Shown: in pieces, positions 40,881 through 49,559 of the stretch
Layout: each line of letters opens with the position of its first letter
How positions within the stretch are numbered: the first letter of the stretch is position 1
Assembly: GCA_045636145.1 (NCBI GenBank)
Contig: JAZTWV010000007.1
Span: 1-51,765, forward strand
Reading direction: 5' to 3'
DNA from: Flemingiibacterium sp045636145
GTDB lineage: Bacteria > Bacillota > Clostridia > Oscillospirales > CAG-272
DNA: 51,765 bases
Made by a program: the position numbers and the translations under genes
The notes under the pieces: model-generated
Seen by the model: the letters and a program-made list of their open reading frames with translations, nothing else
Databases searched by the model: none
Told to the model about the DNA's origin: nothing

Positions 40881-43810
40881 TAAGCTCTCTCCTCCCTCTT
40901 TTTGGCTTCGCAAGCGGCAAACAGACTGCGGAGTCTTATTTTAACAGCACCAAGGTTGGTTATTTCGTCGATTTTTATCTGTGTGTAGATTTTTCCTGCC
41001 GATTCAAGTATGGAGCGCACCTCATCGGTGGTTATGGCATCCACTCCGCATCCGAAGGACACAAGCTGAACGAGATTCATGTCACTTTCATCGCCGATAT
41101 ATTTAGCCGCGGCGTAAAGACGGGAATGGTAGGTCCACTGATTGAGCACGTTTACCTTGAATTTTTTAAGATTGTGGCTTACGGCATCCTCGGTAACGAG
41201 AACTGCACCGCACTCGCATATAAGACGGTTGATGCCGTGGTTTATTTCGGGGTCAACATGGTAGGGTCTGCCGGAAAGCACGATGATCGGCATATTTTTG
41301 TCACGCGCGATCTTTATGTATTCCTCGCCCTTTGCGCGGATTCTCGCAAGGAAGGATTCGCGCTCGGCATAAGCGGCATCACAGGCGGATTTGACCGCAT
41401 TTTTGTCAAGCTCACCGAAATATTTTTCAAGTATGCCGTGAAGCTTTTCGGAGAAATCCTTTGGACGGTGAATGCCGATATAATCCTGAATGAATTTCAC
41501 ACCGCCCCTCAGGCGCGGCACGTTTGCACCGATGACTTCGGGGTAATATGCCACAACGGGACAGTTGTAGTGATTGTCACCTAACTTCTCATCAAAGTTG
41601 TAGGTCATGCAGGGGTAGAATATGGCATCAACACCCTCGTCAATGAGTGCTTCTATGTGTCCGTGAAGCAGCTTTGCCGGAAAGCATACCGTGTCTGAGG
41701 GGATAGTCTGCTGACCGCGAAGATACAGCTTTCGGTCAGAGCGCGGCGAGGTCACAACCTCAAAGCCAAGCTTTGTAAAGAGTGTGTGCCAGAACGGGAG
41801 CATTTCGTACATATTAAGTCCCATGGGCAGACCTATACGCGCCTTGGGATTTTCAGGCTTATCTGTGTACGCGTTAAGAAGTCCCAGCTTGTATTCGTAA
41901 AGGTCGAAGTATTCTGCCGATGCACCGCGGGCGGTGGGACGCTCACAGCGATTGCCGCCGATGAATTTTCTGCCGCCGTCAAAGGTGTTGACCGTAAGAC
42001 GGCAGTGATTTTCACAAAGACCGCAGGTGGTGAGCTTCACATCATGGCGGAAGCTTGCCAAAGCCTCGGCGTCAAGTAAAGCAGACGTGCCGCATGAGGT
42101 GTCCTTGGCATAAATCGCGGCACCGTATGCACCCATAAGTCCTGCTATATTGGGGCGCACCACATTTCTGCCGATCTCCTGCTCAAATGCGCGCAGAACG
42201 GCATCGTTTAGGAATGTGCCGCCCTGTACCACAATATGCTCGCCAAGATCGTCAGGCCCCGACGCGCGGATTACCTTGTACAGCGCATTTTTGACTACGG
42301 ATATAGACAGACCTGCGGAAATGTTGTCAACGGTAGCACCGTCCTTCTGCGCCTGCTTTACGGATGAGTTCATGAACACCGTACAGCGTGAGCCAAGGTC
42401 AACGGGAGCTTTCGCGAACAAGCCCTGCGCCGCAAACTCCGCTATATCAACGCCAAGTGCACCTGCAAAGGTTTGCAGGAAAGAGCCGCATCCCGAGGAG
42501 CAGGCTTCGTTTAAGAAAATATTGTCAATAGCGCCGTTTCTTATTTTGAAGCACTTGATATCCTGACCGCCGATGTCGATTATAAAATCCACCGAGGGCA
42601 GAAATTTCTTCGCCGCAAAGAAATGCGCCATTGTTTCAACAATTCCGCCGTCTGCGGCGAAAGCGTTTTTCACTATTTCCTCGCCGTAGCCTGTAACAGC
42701 CGAGCCGGCGATTTTTATTTTCGGGTACTTTGCGTAAAATTCCGTAAGAAACTCCCGTATGATCGGCACGGGATTGCCGTTGTTGGGGCGGTACAGGGAG
42801 CAGAGAATGTCCCCGTCCTCGCTCATTACTACTACTTTAACAGTTGTAGAGCCGGCATCAATGCCTATGTACGCCGCGCCGGAATATTTGCCCGGATCTG
42901 CATATTCCACTTTGTCTGCGGCATGGCGTGCGGAAAATTCGTTGTAGTCGCTCTCCGACTCGAACAATGGATTGCAAGAAAGATAGCGTCCCTCTGTGCG
43001 ATATCCGGCTATTCTCTCAGCCGCCTCGCCAAGAGTTATATGCTCCGAGCCAAGCTCAGCACCGTATGCAGCACCGAGTGCCACAAAATAGAGGGAGTTT
43101 TCGGGGCAGATTCCGCGAAGTCCAAGAGATTTATCAAAAGCATCACGAAGTCCGTCCATAAATGTAAGCGGACCGCCGAGATATACCACCTTGCCCTCAA
43201 TGGGACGTCCCTGAGCCAGACCGGCGATGGTCTGGTTGACTACCGCATAGAAAATGCTCGCCGCGATGTCCTCTTTTTTCGCGCCTTGATTTATGAGGGG
43301 CTGAATGTCGCTTTTTGCGAACACGCCGCATCTTGACGCGATGGTGTAGATTTTTTCGCACCCGTGGGAAAGCTCGTTAAGCTCGTCGGGAGTTATTGCA
43401 AGAAGAGTTGCCATCTGGTCGATAAAAGCTCCCGTACCGCCGGCGCAAGAGCCGTTCATGCGAACCTCCATTGTGCCGTCAAGATACAGTATCTTGGCAT
43501 CCTCACCGCCAAGCTCAATCACCACATCGGTTTCGGGGATTGTGCGCTTTACGGCAAGGCGTGTGGCGTATACCTCCTGAACGAATCCGATACCGCAGGA
43601 TTCAGCCATACCCATTCCGGCAGAGCCGGAAATTGACAGCACAGCATCGCGTGCACCGGGCACTTCGGCACACAGCGTGCCGAGAAGCTCGGCAGTTGAT
43701 TCCGTAATCTTGGCAAGGTGCCGCTTGTAGGATTTATATATGATTTTGCCATCATCGTCAAGAACAACGCATTTGAGGGTTGTTGAGCCGACGTCAAGAC
43801 CGATTTTCAT
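40880..43810 (-). CDS. Acyl-CoA dehydratase activase-related protein with two ASKHA domains
   Basis: A 976-aa protein. Domain 1 (about 1-270) is a BadF/BadG-type ATPase with GLDVGSTTLKCVV and cluster motifs GSCAGGTGAF and ASRCGVFAKSD. Domain 2 (about 315-580) repeats the fold with GIDAGSTTVKVVV, EACSSGCGSFL and LGSRCTVFMNSS. The remainder (about 600-976) holds CGLCENHC, LPMGLNMYEMLPFWHTLF and a DUF2229-like region. Such activases use ATP to drive an electron into a radical dehydratase; the physiological partner of the large form is unknown. The gene heads an operon continuing through cca to thiI. Confidence 0.88.
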   Translation of the reverse strand: MKIGLDVGSTTLKCVVLDDDGKIIYKSYKRHLAKITESTAELLGTLCAEVPGARDAVLSISGSAGMGMAESCGIGFVQEVYATRLAVKRTIPETDVVIELGGEDAKILYLDGTMEVRMNGSCAGGTGAFIDQMATLLAITPDELNELSHGCEKIYTIASRCGVFAKSDIQPLINQGAKKEDIAASIFYAVVNQTIAGLAQGRPIEGKVVYLGGPLTFMDGLRDAFDKSLGLRGICPENSLYFVALGAAYGAELGSEHITLGEAAERIAGYRTEGRYLSCNPLFESESDYNEFSARHAADKVEYADPGKYSGAAYIGIDAGSTTVKVVVMSEDGDILCSLYRPNNGNPVPIIREFLTEFYAKYPKIKIAGSAVTGYGEEIVKNAFAADGGIVETMAHFFAAKKFLPSVDFIIDIGGQDIKCFKIRNGAIDNIFLNEACSSGCGSFLQTFAGALGVDIAEFAAQGLFAKAPVDLGSRCTVFMNSSVKQAQKDGATVDNISAGLSISVVKNALYKVIRASGPDDLGEHIVVQGGTFLNDAVLRAFEQEIGRNVVRPNIAGLMGAYGAAIYAKDTSCGTSALLDAEALASFRHDVKLTTCGLCENHCRLTVNTFDGGRKFIGGNRCERPTARGASAEYFDLYEYKLGLLNAYTDKPENPKARIGLPMGLNMYEMLPFWHTLFTKLGFEVVTSPRSDRKLYLRGQQTIPSDTVCFPAKLLHGHIEALIDEGVDAIFYPCMTYNFDEKLGDNHYNCPVVAYYPEVIGANVPRLRGGVKFIQDYIGIHRPKDFSEKLHGILEKYFGELDKNAVKSACDAAYAERESFLARIRAKGEEYIKIARDKNMPIIVLSGRPYHVDPEINHGINRLICECGAVLVTEDAVSHNLKKFKVNVLNQWTYHSRLYAAAKYIGDESDMNLVQLVSFGCGVDAITTDEVRSILESAGKIYTQIKIDEITNLGAVKIRLRSLFAACEAKKREERA

Positions 43811-43881
43811 GGATATTACCGTTCCTTTCTATAGGGGGACGCTGAAATACAGCAGTAAAAACAAATATCAATATACCTTAT

Positions 43882-43910
43882 ATTATAACATAAAAAATTT
43901 GTATTCGCAA
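43882..43910 (-). promoter_or_regulatory. Promoter of the activase-cca-thiI operon
   Basis: On the minus strand, TTGCGA (43910-43905), 17-base spacer, TATAAT (43887-43882). Confidence 0.7.
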
Positions 43911-43996
43911 TATACAGAGTGTAAATATTTGTACGGTTTTTGTGGAATTGTGTGCACTATTTAGAGGGTGTACGGTCAGCAAGCACGAAATTTCGG

Positions 43997-44025
43997 TTGA
44001 CAACTTGCCGCATCTGTGGTATAAT
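43997..44025 (+). promoter_or_regulatory. rnpB promoter
   Basis: TTGACA (43997-44002), 17-base spacer, TATAAT (44020-44025), both perfect. The predicted start, near 44032, coincides with the 5' end of the RNase P RNA. Confidence 0.88.
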
Positions 44026-44032
44026 CTTATAC

Positions 44033-44406
44033 GCGACCTGATCGGGCGATCGCGCGGTATGTTGCCGAAAGGTATTACCGTGAGGAAAGTCCGGGCTTCA
44101 CAGGGCAGGATAACGGATAACGTCCGCCGAGGGTGACCTCCGGGAAAGTGCAACAGAAATAGACCGCCGGCTTTGCCGGTAAGGATGGAAACGTGAGGTA
44201 AGAGCTCACGAGTTCCTATGGTAACATAGGTCCGCTGTAAACCCTATCCGAAGCAACACCGCATATGGGATCCGTGTGCTTATCACACACGGCTGTCTGC
44301 CCGGCAGATCCCATGGGTGGCACACGCCAAGGCGTGAAGCTTTCCGGTAACGGAAAGCGAAGATAGATGACCGCCAAAACAGAACCCGGCTTATAGATCG
44401 GGTCGC
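44033..44406 (+). ncRNA. rnpB: RNase P RNA
   Basis: The catalytic RNA that trims the 5' leader of pre-tRNAs. Conserved segments are all present: GAGGAAAGTCCGGGCT (44091), ACAGAAATAGACCGCC (44153), AGGTAAGAGCTCACGAG (44196), AACCCTATCCGAAGCAA (44239) and AGATAGATGACCGCC with ACAGAACCCGGCTTAT (44361-44395). The outer helix P1 pairs GCGACCTGATC (44033-44043) with GATCGGGTCGC (44396-44406). It appears closer to the ancestral A type than the Bacillus B type, though I did not fold it fully. Confidence 0.95.
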
Positions 44407-44419
44407 ATAAATTGCATAA

Positions 44420-44453
44420 AAAGCTCCGGGTTTGCATATCGGGGCTTTTTTGT
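44420..44453 (+). terminator. rnpB terminator
   Basis: Stem AAGCTCCG/CGGGGCTT with a T run (44420-44453), directly after the RNase P RNA. Confidence 0.8.
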
Positions 44454-44495
44454 ATCTATTCACAAATAGACACATCAGTGTTTACAAAACCGATG

Positions 44496-44525
44496 TTGAC
44501 AAAACGGTGCGCGGCGCGGTATAAT
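44496..44525 (+). promoter_or_regulatory. Promoter of the lipoprotein-nifS-proA operon
   Basis: TTGACA (44496-44501), 18-base spacer, TATAAT (44520-44525), about 34 bases before the lipoprotein ATG. Confidence 0.75.
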
Positions 44526-44558
44526 AGACTAAATAACTGCTATTTGGAGGTAATGATT

Positions 44559-45089
44559 ATGATAATAAAACTGATAGCACTTGTTTTAGCGATATTTATG
44601 GGAGCTGCTTCCATGGCTTCCTGCGCAAATACCGACAGCAATGCCCCAATGGGATTCAAAGAAATATCCGAGGAGGGCGTTACATACGACCTGTTTGTGC
44701 CCGATGAATGGACTGCCGATATTTCCACGGGCGTTACCGCGGCTTACTACAGCGGCAAGGATCCGGCAAATATATCTATGATAGGCTTTGAGCTTGACGG
44801 CTCGGTAACTAGCATCGCCAACTATTGGGAGACCTATGAGCCAAGCCTTAAGGCGGTGTTCCCCGACCTTACCTATGTGCACGAGCCGGAGGAGTTCGAA
44901 CTTGACGGTGTTACTGCTATGCAGTATGTTTATACGGGAACAATGGTTGACACCACCTATAAATTCATGCAGATAGTGGCATTTAAGGATGCTAAGGTGT
45001 ATATATTCACCTATACAGCAGAGATGGCAAGCTACGATGCCCACTTCGAGGATGTTTTTGCTATCCTTGCCAACTTCAAGTTCCACTGA
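44559..45089 (+). CDS. Putative lipoprotein with a PsbP/DUF1795-like fold
   Basis: A 176-aa lipoprotein: MIIKLIALVLAIFMG, lipobox MASC with Cys22. The mature domain (FKEISEEGVTYDLFVPDEWT, then FELDGVTAMQYVYTG, ending AKVYIFTYTAE and FAILANFKFH) has the pattern of PsbP-like/DUF1795 proteins, in which a 'vP..W' strand starts the fold and 'FeDvF..il.sFkf' closes it. Function unknown. GGAGGT is 7 bases before the ATG at 44559; the frame open to 44412 overlaps the rnpB end and terminator and is not the start. The nifS-like gene follows after 2 bases. Confidence 0.8.
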   Translation: MIIKLIALVLAIFMGAASMASCANTDSNAPMGFKEISEEGVTYDLFVPDEWTADISTGVTAAYYSGKDPANISMIGFELDGSVTSIANYWETYEPSLKAVFPDLTYVHEPEEFELDGVTAMQYVYTGTMVDTTYKFMQIVAFKDAKVYIFTYTAEMASYDAHFEDVFAILANFKFH

Positions 45090-45091
45090 TA

Positions 45092-46270
45092 ATGAAACAG
45101 ATATATTTCGACAACAGCGCAACCACCCCTCTGTGCGATGAGGCAAAAGCGGCGATGAGTGCCGCTATGGAGTGCTTCGGCAATCCCTCCTCGCTCCATA
45201 ATATGGGTGTTGACGCGGAAAAGCTTGTTTCGGATGCCAGACGTGCTATTTTAGCCTCTTTAGGTGTCCGCGGAGTATCTAAAATCACCGAAAAACAGCT
45301 TATATTCACCGCAAGCGGAACGGAAGCCGATAATCTTGCGCTTCTCGGTGTGGCATCGGCTAAAAACTTCCCCGAGGGGAAGAAAATCATCATTTCCGAC
45401 AGCGAGCATCCTGCAATTATGTCACCTGCCGCAGAGCTTGAGAAACGAGGCTTTACGGTGGTGCGTATCCCAACGGTGGGCGGCGTGCCGGATTATGAAA
45501 TGATCGCCCACGAGGCGGACAGAAATACAATACTTGCAAGCTTTATGACGGTCAACAACGAAACAGGTGCTGTATACGACATAAAGCGTATTTCAGGCAT
45601 AGTCAAGGCGGCAAATCCCGACGCGCTCATGCATACGGACTGCGTTCAGGGGTACATGAAGCTTCCCATTGGCGAAAGATCGCTTGGAGCAGACCTTATT
45701 ACGCTGAGTGCTCATAAAATCGGCGGACCTAAGGGCGTCGGAGCACTGTATGTATCAGCAGACATACAAAAACGCCGCGCTGTTGCGCCCATAATATTCG
45801 GCGGCGGTCAGGAGTCGGGAATGCGCTCCGGCACGGAAAACGTTATCGGCATTGCAGGCTTCGGTGCGGCTGTAAAGGCATCTGCCGGTAAAATATCAGA
45901 ATATTCCGACAGAATATCGAGTCTTCGCCGATATCTTATTTCGGCAATCACCGAGAGGGGCGAATTTTCAGAGGTGCGGCTGAATCTTCCCGAAAACGCC
46001 GCTCCCCATATCCTCAGTATCACACTGCCGAATATCAAGAGTGAAACAGCGCTTCATTTTCTGTCAAGGGATGGCATATATGTTTCAAGCGGCTCTGCCT
46101 GCTCCTCCAACACAGGTCACGGAAGTCATGTGCTTCGTGCATTCGGACTTTCCGATAAGGCGGCAGACTGCACGATCCGTGTGAGCCTTGGCGCACAGAA
46201 TACCAAAGAGGAAGCGGACATCTTTCTTGAGTCCCTTAAGCGAGCCGTCGGGACACTTGTCAGAGTATAG
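45092..46270 (+). CDS. Cysteine desulfurase (NifS/IscS family)
   Basis: This PLP enzyme takes sulfur from cysteine for iron-sulfur clusters or tRNA thiolation. The 392-aa product has YFDNSATTPLCDEA at the start, the aspartate-His region HTDCVQGYMK, the PLP lysine in SAHKIGGPKG, and the catalytic cysteine in SSGSACSSNTGH. The short loop after the Cys is of the group I type. It could supply ThiI, whose gene lies about 7 kb away on the other strand, but no IscU or other cluster gene is next to it. Start is 2 bases after the lipoprotein stop. Confidence 0.93.
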   Translation: MKQIYFDNSATTPLCDEAKAAMSAAMECFGNPSSLHNMGVDAEKLVSDARRAILASLGVRGVSKITEKQLIFTASGTEADNLALLGVASAKNFPEGKKIIISDSEHPAIMSPAAELEKRGFTVVRIPTVGGVPDYEMIAHEADRNTILASFMTVNNETGAVYDIKRISGIVKAANPDALMHTDCVQGYMKLPIGERSLGADLITLSAHKIGGPKGVGALYVSADIQKRRAVAPIIFGGGQESGMRSGTENVIGIAGFGAAVKASAGKISEYSDRISSLRRYLISAITERGEFSEVRLNLPENAAPHILSITLPNIKSETALHFLSRDGIYVSSGSACSSNTGHGSHVLRAFGLSDKAADCTIRVSLGAQNTKEEADIFLESLKRAVGTLVRV

Positions 46271-46279
46271 GAGATATCA

Positions 46280-47527
46280 ATGGAGATTTTTGAGTATGTA
46301 AAATCCGTTTGCTCTGCGGCGGCAGATTCAAAGTCTGCTATGGCAGGAGCATCGGCTAAAACTAAAAATACGGTGCTGGCACGCATTGCGGAGCTTCTCC
46401 GAGATGAATGCGGCAGGATAACCGAAGCCAATGCCATAGACCTTAAAAATGCCGAGGAGAATGGCACCCCGCCGGCAATGCTTGACAGGCTGAGGCTTGA
46501 TTCGGGGCGTATTGACGGTATTGCCCACAGCCTTTCGGAGCTTATCATGTTAAACGACCCAATAGGGTCAGGCACACGCACCACACGCCCCAACGGACTT
46601 GTTATCGAGCATATCCGCGTGCCCCTTGGTGTGGTTGCCATAATATACGAATCCCGTCCCAATGTAACCGTTGATGCGGCGGCTCTTTGCATAAAGACCG
46701 GCAATGCCTGTGTGCTTCGGGGCGGCAAAGAAGCCATTGAGACAAACCGCGTGCTTGCTCAGATTATGCGCCGTGCTCTTGCGGATTGCGGTCTGCCGTC
46801 CGATGCGGTGGGGCTTATAGACAATACCTCCCGTGAAGGCTCGGCGGCACTTATGAAAATGCGCGGACTTGTTGACCTTTTAGTGCCGCGCGGCGGTGCT
46901 GGACTTATCAGAAGCGTTGTTGACAACGCTACCGTGCCGGTTATTGAAACGGGTGCAGGTAACTGCCACATTTATATTGACGAAAGTGCCGACATTGAGC
47001 TTGGTATAAAGGTTGCGCTCAATGCGAAAATGTCACGCCCCTCTGTATGCAACGCCGTTGAGACCATGCTTGTGCACGAAAATATTGCGGCGGATTTCCT
47101 GCCAAGGTTCACCGCGGCGCTTGACGGAAAATCTCTTGAAATTCGCGGATGCGAGCGTATACGCGCCATCATCGGCTGTACGGCGGCGGCGGAATCCGAT
47201 TGGGCGACGGAGTACGACGATTATATTTTAGCGGTTAAAGTGGTTTCGGGAACTGACGAAGCCATAGCGCATATCAACAGATACAACACGGGGCACAGCG
47301 AAGCCATAATCACACGCGACATGGCAAATGCCGAGCGGTTCAGACGTGAGGTTGATGCGGCGGCGGTGTATGTGAATGCATCCACGCGCTTCACCGACGG
47401 CGGTGAATTTGGATTTGGCGCAGAGCTTGGCATATCTACGCAAAAGCTCCATGCCCGCGGTCCAATGGGACTTGATGCGCTGACCACCGGCAAGTATCTT
47501 ATCACCGGCGACGGGCAGGTTAGGTGA
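46280..47527 (+). CDS. proA: Glutamate-5-semialdehyde dehydrogenase (gamma-glutamyl phosphate reductase)
   Basis: ProA reduces gamma-glutamyl phosphate to glutamate semialdehyde in proline synthesis. The 415-aa protein has the aldehyde-dehydrogenase fold, with VPLGVVAIIYESRPNVT, LRGGKEAIETN, VIETGAGNCHIYID, the catalytic Cys in SRPSVCNAVET, and the ending RGPMGLDALTTGKYL. The partner proB (glutamate 5-kinase) is not in the window. It lies 9 bases after the nifS-like gene, in the same operon, and is followed by a terminator. Confidence 0.96.
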   Translation: MEIFEYVKSVCSAAADSKSAMAGASAKTKNTVLARIAELLRDECGRITEANAIDLKNAEENGTPPAMLDRLRLDSGRIDGIAHSLSELIMLNDPIGSGTRTTRPNGLVIEHIRVPLGVVAIIYESRPNVTVDAAALCIKTGNACVLRGGKEAIETNRVLAQIMRRALADCGLPSDAVGLIDNTSREGSAALMKMRGLVDLLVPRGGAGLIRSVVDNATVPVIETGAGNCHIYIDESADIELGIKVALNAKMSRPSVCNAVETMLVHENIAADFLPRFTAALDGKSLEIRGCERIRAIIGCTAAAESDWATEYDDYILAVKVVSGTDEAIAHINRYNTGHSEAIITRDMANAERFRREVDAAAVYVNASTRFTDGGEFGFGAELGISTQKLHARGPMGLDALTTGKYLITGDGQVR

Positions 47528-47532
47528 ATAGT

Positions 47533-47566
47533 TGACAAGGCACAGCGTTTAGCTGTGCCTTTTTGT
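47533..47566 (+). terminator. proA terminator
   Basis: Stem AAGGCACAGC/GCTGTGCC(TT) with a GTTTA loop and a following T run. Confidence 0.85.
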
Positions 47567-47885
47567 ACGCCTCCGCCGCTGGCGCGGCTTCGGGGACGCG
47601 AAGAGAGGAGCGAAAACCGCCGCTGCGCTCTTGGTTTTCACCCCTCTCTTAGACTCTCCCCCTTTCCTCCGCTAAAAGCGGTTATGCGAAGATAGCGGCG
47701 CGACGTTACGCGATCCTGCGTACCGCCTTGGTGCGGAGTGCGAACACAGCCGCGCTATACTTGCGCTTCGACCAGATGGGCTTTAGTAAATGGGGACGTT
47801 TTAGCTTCGCTCCGTTATGTCTGGATTCGCGGCTGTGGGCGGTTGTTTTTTTGATAAGCGCGGCCGCAAAGCGGTCGCGTCCATC
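47567..47885. other. GC-rich non-coding stretch with a long hairpin
   Basis: No gene with coding character. An 18-base imperfect inverted repeat (AAGAGAGGAGCGAAAACC at 47601-47618 with 47633-47650, two mismatches) stands out, followed by several small GC palindromes. The sequence recalls degenerate intergenic repeats rather than a decayed gene, but no relationship to the repeat family beside it is clear. Confidence 0.4.
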
Positions 47886-48054
47886 ACACAAACAATTACC
47901 GCAACCCAAGCCGCCGGAATGGTGCGGGGCCATGCAGGCGGCGCGAATCGTGCGTCCGAGCGGTTTGCACTCGCGCCGCCTTAGCGGTATAATATTTTCT
48001 TGTATAAAGTTCTTTGCGGAGCTTTCTTTCAAGAAAGCGACCGTTTTCCCATAT
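47886..48054 (+). repeat. Structured intergenic repeat, copy F (right-arm module)
   Basis: Left lead ACACAAACAATTACCGCAACC, core hairpin at 47906-47954 (with GCGAATCGTGCG in place of GCGAGTAGTGCG), TGTATAAAGTTCTTTGC (48001), palindrome GCTTTCTTTCAAGAAAGC (48021-48038), end CGTTTTCCCATAT. It ends about 18 bases before the promoter of the next gene. Confidence 0.82.
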
Positions 48055-48071
48055 CAAAATTCAAAAAACCA

Positions 48072-48100
48072 TTGCCTTTTTCCAAAAAATGTGGTACAAT
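48072..48100 (+). promoter_or_regulatory. Promoter of the NSS transporter gene
   Basis: TTGCCT (48072-48077), 17-base spacer, TACAAT (48095-48100), 33 bases before the TTG start. Confidence 0.65.
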
Positions 48101-48133
48101 AGTCAGGTATTACATGACTTGGAGGAAATAACA

Positions 48134-49495
48134 TTGGATCAGAAACGAAGTTCGTTTACAGGAAAGATCGGATTTGTGCTTGCCGCGGCAGGCTCTGCTG
48201 TAGGCCTTGGCAACATCTGGCGCTTTCCTTACCTTGCCGCAAAATACGGCGGCGGGATATTTTTGCTTGTGTATATAATTCTCGCCGTTACATTCGGCTT
48301 TGCGCTTATGGCGGCGGAAATTGCTATCGGACGTAAAACCGGACTGTCTGCAATCGGCGCTTTTAAGAAGCTGGACAAACGGTTCACATTCGTCGGCTAT
48401 CTTGCCGCGCTGATTCCTGCCATCATTCTCCCATATTACTCCGTTATAGGCGGCTGGGTGATGAAGTATATAGCAGGCTTCAGCACGGGACAGGCTCATG
48501 TTATGGCAGGGGATAAATATTTTTCGGAATATTTGAAGATAGTCGGTGAGCCGCTTGTATGGTTCCTGCTTTTCATCGGTCTTACATCTATCATCGTTAT
48601 GCTGGGCGTTGAAAAAGGTATCGAAAAGGTCAGCAAGGTGATGATGCCAATCCTCGTGGTGCTGATTCTCGGAATTTCGATCTACACCATCGTTGCCATG
48701 CCCGGCGCAGTTGACGGCGTTCTTTATTACATTACTCCCGATTTTTCAAAATTCTCGGTTATGACCGTGGTGGCGGCTATGGGACAGCTCTTTTACTCCA
48801 TGTCCCTTGCCATGGGCATTATGATAACCTTTGGCTCATACATGAAAAAGGGTATAAGCATCGAAAAATCCATTCATCAGATCGAGATATTCGATACCGG
48901 CGTGGCTTTTCTCGCGGGTCTTATGATAATTCCGGCGGTGTTCGCGTTTTCCGGCGGAAACGAGGAAGCACTGGGAAAAGGTCCGACCCTTATGTTTGTC
49001 ACCCTGCCTAAGGTGTTTGACACCATGCCCGGCGGAAACATTATCGGTGCTGTATTCTTTATAATGGTGTTCTTTGCGGCACTTACGTCATCAATATCCC
49101 TTATGGAAACAATCGTTTCCATACTTCAGGACAAGCTTAAGATGAAGCGTATTCCTGCCAGCCTTGCGGTGCTTGGATTTTGTCTGATTCTCGGCGGAAT
49201 TACCTGTCTCGGCTTCAGTATTTGGAGAAATGTGAAGCCGCTGGGACTTGATGATATTCTCACCTTCTTCGATTTCATCTCCAACAGTATTTTGATGCCT
49301 ATAGCGGCATTCTTCACCTCGCTTCTCGTGGGATTTGTCCTTAAGCCGGAATATCTCATGGACGAGCTTGATTTGGGCGGAAAATTCAAGGCGAAACGGC
49401 TGTTTTCGGTGATGATAAAGTATGTTGCCCCCGTATTTATCGTGGCGATACTTGTTTCATCCATTCTTGATGCCTTTGGCATTGTAAAAATGTAA
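48134..49495 (+). CDS. Neurotransmitter:sodium symporter (NSS/SNF) family transporter
   Basis: A sodium-coupled, LeuT-like amino-acid transporter of 453 aa. The N-terminal signature AAAGSAVGLGNIWRFPYLAAKYGG, seen here as GSAVGLGNIWRFPY, forms the sodium site in helix 1. Around 11 hydrophobic helices follow, with the second sodium-site region in FFAALTSSISLMETI. The short length, close to 11 helices, is typical of bacterial NSS proteins. Start is TTG at 48134, 8 bases after GGAGG; a longer frame to 48014 lies in the upstream repeat and promoter. Substrate unknown. Confidence 0.92.
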   Translation: MDQKRSSFTGKIGFVLAAAGSAVGLGNIWRFPYLAAKYGGGIFLLVYIILAVTFGFALMAAEIAIGRKTGLSAIGAFKKLDKRFTFVGYLAALIPAIILPYYSVIGGWVMKYIAGFSTGQAHVMAGDKYFSEYLKIVGEPLVWFLLFIGLTSIIVMLGVEKGIEKVSKVMMPILVVLILGISIYTIVAMPGAVDGVLYYITPDFSKFSVMTVVAAMGQLFYSMSLAMGIMITFGSYMKKGISIEKSIHQIEIFDTGVAFLAGLMIIPAVFAFSGGNEEALGKGPTLMFVTLPKVFDTMPGGNIIGAVFFIMVFFAALTSSISLMETIVSILQDKLKMKRIPASLAVLGFCLILGGITCLGFSIWRNVKPLGLDDILTFFDFISNSILMPIAAFFTSLLVGFVLKPEYLMDELDLGGKFKAKRLFSVMIKYVAPVFIVAILVSSILDAFGIVKM

Positions 49496-49517
49496 TAAAT
49501 AACGCTCACAGCAAATA

Positions 49518-49553
49518 AAAAGCTTCGGTTCGTATCTGAACCGAAGCTTTTCT
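49518..49553. terminator. Bidirectional terminator between NSS gene and infB
   Basis: A 14-bp perfect stem AAAAGCTTCGGTTC/GAACCGAAGCTTTT (49518-49551) with a 6-base loop, working in both directions between convergent genes. Confidence 0.88.
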
Positions 49554-49559
49554 TCGTTA

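Noticed and set aside
44206..44475. Short frames opposite the RNase P RNA
   Set aside because: The sequence is clearly rnpB, and the frames have no ribosome site.
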